Shown here: in pieces, positions 10,901-21,950 of the stretch
Layout: every line of letters begins with the position of its first letter
How positions within the stretch are numbered: position 1 is the stretch's first letter
From: Lentinula raphanica
Lineage: Eukaryota; Basidiomycota; Agaricomycetes; Agaricales; Omphalotaceae
Reading direction: 5' to 3'
Length of the DNA: 64,000 bases
NCBI GenBank assembly: GCA_027919835.1
Contig: JANVFP010000008.1
Span: 620,001 to 684,000, forward strand
Program-made: the position numbers and the translations under genes
Notes under the pieces: model-generated
The model's database searches: none
What the model was told of the DNA's origin: nothing
What the model saw: only the letters and a program-made list of their open reading frames with translations

Positions 10901-11967
10901 TCCTTTTGCCAGAGCGAGGATCCCACAAACGAACGACGCGTTCGGGCGAGCCAGATGCGATAGTATGACCATAAGGATCTGCAGCAAGAGCATAGACTGA
11001 TGATTTAGCGGCAGAAGCATCTGCTGGATTGAGGGTAACGAGTGGTTCTGGATTTGAAGAGCGTGCAAGATCCCAGAGCTTGATTGTGCGGTCGTAAGAT
11101 CCTGATGCTATCCAATTTCGCTCTCGACTATCAAAAGGGGCGTTCAAAAACAGATCGAAAGCTATTGGAGATTCGCTGACCAGTATGACAGACAACGGAC
11201 GTAGTCACTGTGTGCCCCAATAACGGAAGGGTCGGAAGGTATCGGGGAGTGAGGATTCCAAGCTTTGATGGTTCCGTCTGATGATCCAGTGATGACTGTC
11301 AAAAGGTGAGATAGGGAATAGAGCGAATTGATAGCGAGAACATACCCGTCTGGTTATAGTTTACCAGACAAATGTCATTGACCCAGCCAGTAAGGAAATG
11401 GGGTTGAGCACATTGGCGAAAATGACTTGGCTGCCCAGGTTGAAAAGCATCAAGGTCCGTTTCCCAATGGTGTTCATGAGGAAGAGGAGATCCATTCCTC
11501 GTAGCTTTCTTCCTTCTATCCGCGTTTCCGACAACAGTCCCCAGTATATCACCCGAGGAGGTCATTGGGAAATCTTCTTCTTCCGAATCTAAAGCATCAT
11601 CCGCCCATCCAGTCATAACTTCCCAGCTATGTTTCCGCTCGTTCTCTCTCTGTGATCGCTTCTTCATTGGTAGTTGTAGGTCCCATGATAGCACCAGTCC
11701 GTCTCTTCCTCCGCTATACAGTATTCCTTCGGGTGCTGAGCGACCAACAAGCTGTGTGGAATAATCAAGGGCAAGCGCATTTACGCCAAGTCGATGTCGA
11801 GGATGTCGAGACCATTTAGGATAGTCGTCAGGGGAGTTAACATGAGCTGGGATAAGCAAGGGGCCAGCTGAGCCCGAGCGGGAAGCACCGAAAGAAGGAA
11901 GTTGTAATCGTGGGATGGGTTCTGTTGGAGGAGGAATAACGTACGAAATACGTCTTTTGGCGGACAT
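7987..11967 (-). CDS. WDR48: WDR48/UAF1-like WD40 protein (deubiquitinase cofactor) with DUF3337 tail
   Basis: WDR48 (UAF1; Bun107 in fission yeast) binds and activates ubiquitin-specific proteases such as USP1, acting in PCNA/FANCD2 deubiquitination. Exons in coding order: 11967..11346, 11295..11181, 11127..10898, 10847..10786, 10731..9492, 9439..8404, 8351..8294, 8232..7987 (1202 aa). WD repeats occupy about residues 60-480: [73 protein letters not shown] and later [15 protein letters not shown]. The C-terminal part [35 protein letters not shown] and [15 protein letters not shown] is the DUF3337 region with its ubiquitin-like (SLD) end. Long Ser/Pro-rich inserts at about 420-560 and 790-1000 make it larger than human WDR48 (677 aa). 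It converges on SMD3 with about 236 bases between stops. Confidence 0.9.
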
Positions 11968-12217
11968 CGATATAGTGGTATCACATCAAAATTGTAAAAA
12001 ATCTATGCTGAACTCATCGTGAACATTTGCGAGCATTTGAACGATGAGCACAATCAATCATTTGAACCTAGACTCAAAACGCGGTCCGCAGCAACCGCCT
12101 ACGATAGCCCCACCACCTGACAAGACTTGGCAAAAAAGCAGCATATACAGTACCATTAGCAGTGAGATAGGTAGCAAAATACATCAAGGAATATATAATA
12201 CGAAAGTGTCTATCGAT

Positions 12218-15200
12218 CTAACGTTTTCCACCAGGTTTCCTCCTTTCAAAGTAAGCGTTAATCGTAGGAGATTTTTCCGACTTTCTAGCAGCAAGTTGAA
12301 AGTACAGTCGCATCGACAGCTGTTGCAGCGCTGCTTTCGTTCGCGAGCGTTCGATGTCTGTCCCGCTATCAGCTATAGTGAGGTCCAGTCAGTTTCCAAT
12401 GTTTGCACAAGCGAACAAGAGAAAGACGAACTGATTCTTTGTTGCACAAAGGTCATACAGCGATGGAGATATTCAAGAGGTGTCTCTGTTTTATCCTTGC
12501 TAGGTGAGCTGTGCACAGAAGACTGTTCAGCCTTTGCAGCGGCAGCTGCCGCTATTTCACTTGGGAAATAGCTGGATATATCTGTCAAAGCTACGGCAAG
12601 AATCTGGACATAGTGTCCCAGTTCAATGTAATCCGTATCATGGTTGATCTGGAAAACCTGACAGGGTGTCTTCGCTCCCTCAATCAGGATTTCAGAAAGA
12701 TCTTGAACTGAAGGCGAATGACAATATTCGGACTGGTCACCACGGTATTCTCAGTATCTGATGGAAGAATACAATAGCACCAACACTGACCTGGGTTATT
12801 CGTCTCTTTTCAGAAGTACCGAACGAGCCACCCAACGTGCAATCCTAGTACTACGACCTGGACTTCCAATCAAGAACGTCACAATTCGAGAGACATTGCA
12901 AGGTTCGAATTCTTGAATATAGACCAAGATTTTGTTGCAAATGACGGGTTCCTGAAAGGATTCTTTGGTAAGGAACGAGTGAAACGTTATCGAACTGGAC
13001 GCACAATATCAGCAACAACGTTTGTATCAGCGACCGATTGGAGGACAGCATCAACGGCGACAAGTATCGCGGTTTGGACGGCATTGGAAGTTGAAGGGTC
13101 AAGAGAAATAGCAAGCAATACCAGCATAAGTTCCGGGATCTCATCCATGTTCAAGAGGCGAGGACTAGGTTATAGGAGAATTCAAAAGAGATTATCGCAG
13201 AACGATATTCGTTACTCACAGAGCAGATGATTCTATCAACTTGACAAGCCGGAATATCAAGGATTCTTTTCTTTGATGGTCCAATTTCGCGGCTTTTCTG
13301 CCACTTAATTTCAAGCCTTTGGACTTCGCTCCTAGTCGGGACACCGCATCCAAGACACTCCGAAGAGTAATACCCGACCCGGACAAACGAGAGGCAAGCC
13401 AAACGTTACGAAGGGCGTTGAATGCGGAGGCTGAGAGATCTTCGTTTGTGGGAGAGGACAAAGCTAGATTGCGAATTAGTATGAGAGCCAGAGATGAAAC
13501 AGATGTCGTACCAAGGAAGGTCAAATAGCTAGTTACTCCGGGGAAACCTTTCAAGTCAACCGTATTCAACAACCCGGAGTCTAAGATGGCGATTGCTGAA
13601 GAATAATCTGGGTCAAGATTAGCAAAAACCTAACCTGATGTCGTGAAGCGCCTACCTTCTGAGTTGATTGCATGGTGTAGCTGTCGAAGAACAGGGAACT
13701 GCGAACACTCCCCAAAATTCAAAGTTGGTTCTACGTCCATGTCGACATCTTCGTCAACTGACGATGCGTCGTCTGTCCAAAACTGCACACCAACTTCGTT
13801 GTTCCGGCGTTCGTCGGCTTTGATGATCCTCGAATCGCTATCGAGTATGTTTTTGATACCCTCACTTTGATCACCAAAAAGACGTTGTCGGTCACCAGCA
13901 GCGAGGTCAGCCCTCAGTGCGTCTATATCATTCCCCGACAAGAAACTCCTTTTCTGAGAGGGGCTGCCGAGACTATCCAAATCATCTTCGTCATCCAGAT
14001 CGAGGAGACCTTGATCTTCTGGAAGAACTCTTTGCGCTGCTTTGAGAAAATCAACCTCCCCGCGTCCACTACGTTTTTCTTCGCGTGTCTCTTTGACCAA
14101 TGCGGCGATGGGATTATGCTTCTTCGGGGCAGCTTTGCGCCTTTCAGATTGCAATACTGTTGGAGAGACTGTCTTGGGTTGAGGACGTGCATTCGTGCTT
14201 CGGGTATTATAGTAAGCAGTGGTTGTTTGAGCAGGAGCCACACTAGGACACTCAGTGAGAATGAGAGAAGACCATAATTGAAAACACTTACACTTCTTTT
14301 GCCTTCCCCTTCCGCTTGACACTGATTTCTAGAGGCCGCAGGTCATCATCGCTATCACTATCACTTAGGGTTTCCTTGAAAGTCCTAGTCTCTTCCTCCT
14401 CTTGACTAGCCTTCGCCGCAGCCAGAGCTCTCGCCTTGATTTCGGCAATCATATTCTCGGTTTTTTTCGCTGTCTCTATCGCTGTCGGTGGAGGGGGCAA
14501 CATTGTCATTGTTTGCTGAGAGGTAGTTGTAGGAGGAGGTGTTGGTTGTTGTCGTGAGGGAGAAGGCGTCGTGTGAAAGAGCGACAGCTCAGTCTCAGAT
14601 TTAGACGGAGCAATCTCATCAACGTCCATGTCTTCCGGGTCGTCGAACAGCCAGTTTGAGGATTCGTTGCGCCATTTAGCTACAGACTCTTGAGTCCCGC
14701 TTCCTGCATCACGTCTGACGCGAGACACGCAATCCATCTCCTCTTCGCCAGAGACGCTTCCTGGCACTTCGTCCATCGATATCGATTCTGAAGGAGATAG
14801 AGACTCTTTTCTCTGCGGTTTGTTCCTTTTCATCGCGTCGGGACTAGGATAAGGAGAAAGGGGTGTAGGAGGAACGACGATGTCAGGTGGGACAGCGATC
14901 ATGTCGCTCTTTAAAGGAGTAGATCCTGCTTTGCATGGAGACTTCAACGACTTCCCTGTCTCTAACGTCGTATCTACTCCAAGCCTGGTTTTTCGTTTTC
15001 CCAAAGGCTGTTCTGGTGAGGTTTGGCTGAGCGAAGCATTTTTTGAACGAACGACAGGACACGGAGACTCTGATCGCGTTTGACATCGTTTCTCTGGTGA
15101 AGGAGCTTTAGGAACAGGTTTAGTGGGCGAAGAAGGAACCACGGTTTTGGCGATTGGTCTTTGTTGTCTTTCTGGTAATTTGGCTTGATTTTCTGCATTG

Positions 15201-15292
15201 CCAGGAGTTGATTGTTTGGGTAATTTACGCGTAAAGTAGTCTGTGATAGACCCGCCGCGTTTAAGAGGAGCAGTCTTGGCAGTGTTCGCCAT
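12218..15292 (-). CDS. CANIN-domain protein, probable Nse6/Kre29/SLF2-like SMC5/6 complex factor
   Basis: CANIN (coiled-coil SMC6 and NSE5 interacting) proteins load or regulate the SMC5/6 DNA-repair complex. Exons in coding order: 15292..14292, 14242..13656, 13595..13220, 13164..13005, 12951..12820, 12732..12432, 12372..12218 (903 aa). Residues 1-340 are disordered Ser/Pro/Lys-rich. Residues 13-20 (GSITDYF preceded by KRG) resemble a PIP box with Gly in place of Gln. The folded part is helical: VDFLKAAQRVLPEDQGLLDL, SGNDIDALRADLAAGDRQRL, VDLKGFPGVTSYLTFL, FLIGSPGRSTRIARWVA, DTDYIELGHYVQILAVALTD and IERSRTKAALQQLSMRL. The last segments match what I recall of basidiomycete CANIN proteins; family membership is from memory. 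Two apparent frame breaks at 13005 and 12820 disappear when introns of 53 and 87 nt are used, so the gene looks intact. The tail ends FERRKPGGKR. It lies 250 bases upstream of WDR48, on the same strand. Confidence 0.68.
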
Positions 15293-15511
15293 GTCGCGAA
15301 TGGTATGATGGAAGTTATGAGGAAAGCGACGCGTCTGAGCTGAGATTAGACCAAGCGCGCATCATTTCGCACGCCACCTCCAGCAACAATAGCGCTTTGA
15401 CCCTGGCTTTGACTTGATACTATGTAATAGCCTGTAGGCCTTAGTTCATCATTGCCATACTATGTGTAGAAACAGAGGATTGCTCATCCTACATACATAC
15501 GAATAAACGAA

Positions 15512-18500
15512 TCAAAAGAGCTCTACGACTCCTCTACGAGGGGACAGTATACCCACAACTTTACCCTCAAAGGACGACTCTCCATTGGACTCTCTTACTA
15601 CGAGATCCGCATATTGAGCTTCAACCTCGACACCAAGCAGTTTTTCCACATTCACAGACCCTAGAGCTAGAGCTTCTTCTCTACCAAGTGTCACGTTTAC
15701 ATCGAGGGATGTCCATGCAAGATCAAATGGCAGATTCCTGGCATCCCATATTTCCGCAATCATTAACCCAACCGTGACATTGTGAGCAATCAATTGTTGG
15801 ACGGCATTAGGGGATAAGGGTGGACCAGGCGCACTATTATTTGCGTTAGGGAAAAGATAGTGATCCAAAATCTGACCCACTCACATTCTACGCCTATCCC
15901 AACTAGTAGGGAAAGGCCGAGGGAATATTAGGACGCCTACTTCCGCTCTACCTAGATATTCTGCAAGCAGATGGGCTTCATTGGCGCCGGAAATCGTGAG
16001 TCGAATCTTGGACTTCTTCGCTGCTTCTATTTCTGCCTTGAGAGCGATTACCGTCGCTATGATCTATGAAGAATACCGTGAGAACGCTGCACCAAGCGAT
16101 GTAAGTTGTAGTGTGACCTACGTCTGCACTATGAGTCTCGACGACTAGCGTCAGTGATCCCTTTTGATATATTGTCAGAGTATATCGAACTAAAATGAGC
16201 CTTTTCGTACCTCAGATACTCTCTTGAACCAAACACCAGCAGGCCCTTCCGGCGGCGAGAGAAGTAGTTTCCGCAAGGTCGCGATCTGTGTGCTGACACT
16301 AGGTGTATCGTCGAACCCAATGGCAGTATGCAAAGCTGTAACCTCCTGTATCACAGCTCCAGCCTCCAATTTATGGGAAGCTCCTGTCGAAAAGGCCGTT
16401 GCAAGTCCGAACGAAAACCCGTAATGATTCGGGGCGGTTATTCCTGTAGTCACACCGGCTCGATATGCATACAAAGCGTCGCGTGTGTCGAATAACAAGC
16501 CATCGACTGCGCGTACGATAGACCCTTCAAGAAGTTTCGGAATGCGTTGTGAAAGAGGTTCAAACATGAAACCATCGTTGGTAGAAGGCTCTTGGTTGAT
16601 GTTCTCGAGGCCAAGCGGAGCACCGTATGAAGTCAGTGCGGGCTCAATGGACCCTCCATTTAGGTCCACGGTGACTACTTTGACATTTGGGTCCCGAACA
16701 GCATCTTGGATGCATGTGGTATTTCCTGTGCAGAGGATCTGGCCGTTATGGGCAACGACGATCCCGTCACTAGTAGTGGTCGAGTATATCGACTGGACAG
16801 TAGTAGAACTCCTGACAAAGACCTTGCTAACATTTGTAAAGATCACCACTTCCGCTTCTTTGGTCGGTCTCAGCGGAGGAAGACCGTCGTATGCCAAAGT
16901 CAATTCTGCCTCCTTGTCGAAGTTGGGGACTTTTGGAGTTTTGTGGAACACTGGAGGTTTGGTGGAGACATAAGGAGAATCGAGTTGAGGAATCCCGTCA
17001 ATGAAGACTTGCACAGGCGTAGCACCAAGTGCTAGAGGATGGCTATCCCATATCACCAAATCTGTACGTATGAGGATCGAACAAAGATATGAAGGGAGAA
17101 GAGCTTACCAGCATCCCAACCTAGGTGGAACAGGTCAATTAGAAACAGGATCCAATTGATATGTTGAAGCTCACCTTTCCTAATATATCCAATTCTGTGA
17201 CCCATTCCTAAGGACCACGTTTGAGCGACAACACAAGAATCTGGATGTCAGATACATACCCATGACTTCAGCTGAGTTACTAACCAGAGACACGGATGAG
17301 CATGATAGAAGACTGAGAATGACAAAACTATCGTTACCTGGTGACGGAGGCCAACGCAAGATTTTCAGGCAAACCGTAGTAATGTGCCTGTTTATAAACG
17401 TCAGTCGAGAACGATGATACTTTTAGTCTTAAATCACTCACTTGTTGGGCTTCATAAAGAAGATGTCTACTATCCAGCACAGGATGATCACTCTAGAAGT
17501 ACTTTAGTGTGGCCGTTTGTTCACAAATAGAAAACATACCAACCTTCATGAGCACTGTGAAACCATTCTCCGCTAGGATTCGAGGCGCGAACTCAGACCC
17601 CCGGTAAGCCTCTCTCTTGTAACGAGCATTTGTCGCAAAAAGGGCGATGGCAGGAGGTTGACCTAAAAGGTGGTCAATCAGGATATTACAATGACTGCGG
17701 TGATCAACGAGCAGGCCATACCGTAGGCTCGTTTGAGAAGCTCAGGAGTGAGATATGTTTCGGAGGCGTGATGGAACGCAGCAATCGGGAACTTGAACTC
17801 ATTCGATAGCTTAAAGCATGTTGCATCTGAATGCTGCCCAATACAAGCCCAGCACGAATAACACTCACTCTGACCAGTCCATCCAAATCAACAGCTTCAT
17901 AACAATGTACATTAACCTTGTATGTACAACGGGGATTAGAGAAACATAGGACATCGGCAACTTAAAGAATACACATGCCTTAACTTTGTTACGAAGCACA
18001 TCCACTAAAGCTTCCCACTGTAGGTCCTCTGGGAAATCTCCGAGGTCCTTCGTCTCGCCCGCTTCGACCTTACCGCAGTACTCGTCTTGCTGCTTCATAA
18101 TCTGAGCTGCCTTATTGTAGCTAAAGGTATCTTAGGTCTTCAAACATTCCCAAGTGCGACAGACTTACTCACCCTTGACGAAACGCCCAGATAGTGTCCA
18201 TCCGTGTTGCCTTATAAACCCTACCTACGCATAGTTTCGTGAGTCCAGGTCAGATAAGCTATGGGAGCTACACCTACTCGGATTTTCACCTGCATTATAG
18301 AATTTGAGTATGATATATGGTATAAAGCTTTTGCAAGACTCACCGCATGCATGTCTTTCAGAACGAGGGAGTAACATGAGTACAAGCTGTAAGGTTTCTA
18401 TCTAATTCAACTCACTTCATGTGCCTCCATCGCGGGGGGTTCGTGGTCTCCCAAGCATTCGAGGAGTTGATTTGGTACGGAGGCTCTAGCAACATGGAGG

Positions 18501-19282
18501 ATGGGGAACGTTCTGCAGTCTTTCGCAGCTTGATGACATATGCTTGGCCACCTATGGCATCTGCGGAGCCAGGTAGGACCAGAGAGGTGGTTACACCGCC
18601 GGATATGGATAACGCATAGGATTCGTCGTGGGTGTTGAGGCCGTCTAGAGAACGCATCCAAGGAACAACCGTGCCTTTGTCCCTTCGAAGGGCATGAGAC
18701 CGTTAGAGAATAAATGCATGGAATCGACATACGAGTAGTAGTCTGTTGCACCACTCAGTTCAGGGCTCGCTGCGGTGGAAAAGTGAATCAGAAACGGACT
18801 TCATAGGTTGAAGAAATGAAGTACGTACGATCATCCCCGAGATGAGAGTGTAGATCGACAATTCCTGGCGACACCCAACGACCCCCAGCATCGATCACAA
18901 CCAATTCGTTGCCATAGGAGGCCGTGCCAAAATGACCAACTCCCATGATGATACCTTTGTCCAAGAGGATATCACCACGAAGAATCTGAGTTCCATTATT
19001 GAGACCAGTCCAAATCGTTGCGTTCTTGATCAATGTTGGTTTAGTCCCGGGCTCAAAACGGTCTGATGCTCTTCGTCGATGGAAGTTGACAGGCGGTCCA
19101 GGCGACTGCTTCAACGACTGACAGCGTTTGAGAAGGGCGGACGAATGATTGGATGGTGGATGATGGGGTTTGGAGATGGCATTGACAAACCAGAAGCAAA
19201 GTAGAGAAGTGAGAGTGAGAAGCAGCAGTTGTTTGTAACGAGACAGATTGGTCCTTGCAGAGACTACATAGCCTTTGTCCAT
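15512..19282 (-). CDS. Membrane-anchored amidohydrolase family protein, 19 exons
   Basis: This is a metal-dependent amidohydrolase of the fungal imidazolonepropionase/N-acetylglucosamine-deacetylase-like type; the substrate is unknown. Exons in coding order: 19282..18829, 18769..18733, 18682..18416, 18354..18344, 18289..18278, 18224..18173, 18120..17979, 17916..17869, 17809..17722, 17662..17544, 17492..17442, 17387..17338, 17279..17260, 17207..17175, 17120..17109, 17061..16211, 16160..16122, 16063..15885, 15833..15512 (928 aa). An N-terminal hydrophobic segment (about 17-36) suggests a signal anchor. The metal-site HxH is in VSPGIVDLHSHLGDD (about 145-147). Other conserved parts are VHCYEAVDLDGLVRLSNEF, FPIAAFHHASETYLTPELL, GMGHRIGYIRKGWDADLVIW and NEAHLLAEYLGRAEVGVLIF. 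The C-terminal half repeats the theme of the first domain without its full metal site. Intron 17978..17917 begins GC rather than GT. Four exons are 11-20 nt. The upstream in-frame TTG at 19288 was rejected as start. Confidence 0.85.
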
Positions 19283-19806
19283 CTCCAAATTTTGAGATGG
19301 AGGTGGATGAGTTCACAATTAGCCTCCGTGGAAAAATTTGGATTGATGACCCATTTGAAGGAACGTCAAAGCGTACCATCGCAGATTTTGACAAAAGGAA
19401 GGGTCCACAGCAATGCACGCGTCGCGTACGCGTAAACGTCGACTTTCGTTACTTTTTATATTTTCAGCTCATGAGCAAAACGAATCCTCTCGTTCTCACT
19501 TTTGCCCCCTGGTTGTACTATCAGGACTAAAGTTTTTGTGTAACGTGGCACAATTTGGAGGGTCTTCGATAATCATTCTCGAGGGCAGCTATTGATACAA
19601 GGCAGCACGTTGACAGATTTCGAGATGGTTGAAAACGCTTCGAAGCTCTCGGTCGACAAGAGAATGCAAGCGAGTGATGACATAATCACTTTCACAACTT
19701 TTCTTCAACTTTCGCATTTCCTCCTGATTCCCTCTTTCGTTCTTCGACCTAGATCGTTTTTCTTAATTATTTTTCGCAGTCTCCTCCACCACGCAACTTG
19801 TACTGC
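19283..19806. promoter_or_regulatory. Divergent promoter region of the amidohydrolase and NIPA genes
   Basis: About 520 bases lie between two divergent starts. A long pyrimidine-rich tract at about 19686-19790 (TTTTCTTCAACTTTC, TTCCTCCTGATTCCCTCTTTC) precedes the NIPA ATG and probably marks its transcription start. The plus-strand open frames here have no domain and are interrupted, so no gene was called. Confidence 0.5.
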
Positions 19807-21790
19807 ATGGATGACACCAACTCTCTACCGCCGTCTTCCAATCAGCCTTTACCGGACCCCATCCCAGCTCATCATGCAAGTCCAGTCGTTGCTTTCATCA
19901 TAGGGCTTGCTATCATCCTACTGGCTTCAATTCTGAATGCTGCCGGCTTAAACCTAACGAAACTTGATCATGTAACTTTCTTTATGCTTTCACACTACGT
20001 ACAGGCTTTCATACTACTCTTTTAGGTTCGCACTAGTGCTATACCCAAAGCCTCACGACGGAGAGACTGGTTACGACCTCTTTGGCTGCTAGGAATGATA
20101 CTATATATGTGAGCCTACAACTTTATTGGTATGAACGACTCAGCTTACTACTTGGATTGTTCTTAGATTATCTCAACTAATAGGAAGTACTCTTGCGCTC
20201 GAATACATGCGTGCCGGTGCGTAACTCGCGTTCTGACCATTCGAAACGGGGTTGACGCCTTCTTCGTTCAATAGAATACGTAGCTCCTTTAGGCTCAACT
20301 TCTCTCGTCTTCAACTTTCTCTTCGCCAGATTTCTCGTCGGGACGCCTGTCACTAGTACCGATATCTACGTGAGTTATCGTTTCTCAACACAAATCAAAA
20401 TCTCAATGTACAGGCAGGGAACCATCATCGTTGTTCTTGGAGTTATCGGCATCGTAGCGTTCGGCTCGATCAATAGTGGCCTCGCAGCGGAAACAGATGT
20501 AGCTCATCTAACATATCTCTGGAGAAGGGGTGGCTGGCTCGCCTTCTTCTTCTTCATGTCCTTTGCTCTTATCTTCCTCCTCTTGAGCACGTCCAAACTA
20601 GATGCTATCCTTGCAGCTCGCTCCGAAATTGCTGCTGTACCTCTATCCGCTGCTCGACCCAGTACTAGTGCAACCACAAGAACAGAAGAAAACATCCTAA
20701 TCGTGGTTGCACGCAAAATCAAGATAGCGTGGGTTTATGCGATGACGAGATTGAGCGATTACTTGGAGCAGTGGAACGCAGCAAAGGACGATAAGACGAT
20801 TGCATGGAGTCTGGGTATCGCTTGGGCTTGTGCCGGTGGTGGTTTAGCGGGAGGTACACTAGTCTTGTGAGTCCAAGGTCTATTTTCACATTCCCAAGAC
20901 TGACTCCTTCACAGTGCCAAGGCCACGTACGTGTCCGATGAACGTCTCTTATTGATCAAATAGCCTGATCTGTGTATCACAGAGTGAAGTTGCTCTCCGG
21001 TTCGCTGTCGCACGAAAACCCTGGAAACCAGTTCGGACATGCCGCACCTATATTTACCATCATCCTTTTGGCATGTACTGCTGTGCTGCAGATAATATGC
21101 CTAAATCGTGGTCTGAAGGTGTATGACTCAACCTTGGTAGTGCCCGTGTTCTATGGCGTATATACCGCTACTGGGTGAGCTCTCTACAACTTTCATAGAT
21201 TACTTGAATCTCTGATTGGAATCGGATATGTATAGTTTCCTGGACTCATTGGTACTTATTCAACGAATCATCGTGTCCATGGCATTCACTGATTGACCTC
21301 TGCACAGATTTTCAACGACGAAGTCGACGCCTACCAATCATGGACTCTATTCCTTATATTTGTCTCCATCCTCGTTCTCATCTCCGGTGTCGTCCTCCTG
21401 ACACATAAAAAGCCTGAGCCTGGCGCCCCGTTAAAATCCGCCAATACTGCTTCTGGGTCGTTGCCTCTGCCCAGGTTACGGAACCGAAATTCTCGAAAGG
21501 CGTCTGCTTCGAAGACTGATCTCGAGGCTGGTGATCCTGATGATGATGCTAGCATACATAGCGGAGAAAATGGTCCCCTTTGGGCTGTTGGAGACGTCAG
21601 TGATGATGAAGGGGAGGATGAGGATATTGATCATCATCAGCACCCGTTACATGCACACCGAGCAATGTCTGCAGCACGTAGTAAGACAAGGTTGGCATTA
21701 CATGGGGAAGAAGGCCGCGGATTGATCGAGGACAATCCGGACGATGAAAATGAACATATGCATGAGAGAGAAGATACCCGCAGTCGTTAA
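19807..21790 (+). CDS. NIPA-type magnesium transporter (DUF803)
   Basis: NIPA proteins are multi-spanning membrane proteins that move Mg2+ across endosomal or plasma membranes. Exons: 19807..19971, 20026..20108, 20167..20216, 20275..20369, 20418..20866, 20915..20926, 20983..21174, 21236..21251, 21308..21790 (514 aa). About nine hydrophobic segments are visible, beginning VVAFIIGLAIILLASILNAA. Family landmarks are LIGSTLALEYMRAEYVAPLG, STSLVFNFLFARFLVGTPV, GTIIVVLGVIGIVAFGSI, YDSTLVVPVFYGVYTATGFL and IFNDEVDAYQSW. Exon 6 (12 nt) and exon 8 (16 nt) are micro-exons needed to join FAKATVKL and GFLDSLIF in frame. The C-terminus is a cytosolic Asp/Glu/His-rich tail (DDEGEDEDIDHHQHP) that is not conserved. 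It converges on RAD10 with 160 bases between stops. Confidence 0.88.
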
Positions 21791-21950
21791 CAAAAACAAA
21801 AAGACACTAGACCATGATCGTCCAAACATGTGCATGCATATTTATCTACTATAGGGACCATATTGTACATATACAACCTCATACAACTCCCATTACTCTA
21901 ATGCTTTCATTTACAAATGGATTCTCTTGATTCTATGAAACAACAGACGA

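Noticed and set aside
12044..12571. 175-codon plus-strand frame
   Set aside because: Mostly antisense to the last exons of the CANIN gene, with low similarity to anything known.
12820..13020. Two apparent frameshifts in the CANIN gene
   Set aside because: Introns of 53 nt (13004..12952) and 87 nt (12819..12733) with proper ends restore the frame, so no lesion is needed.
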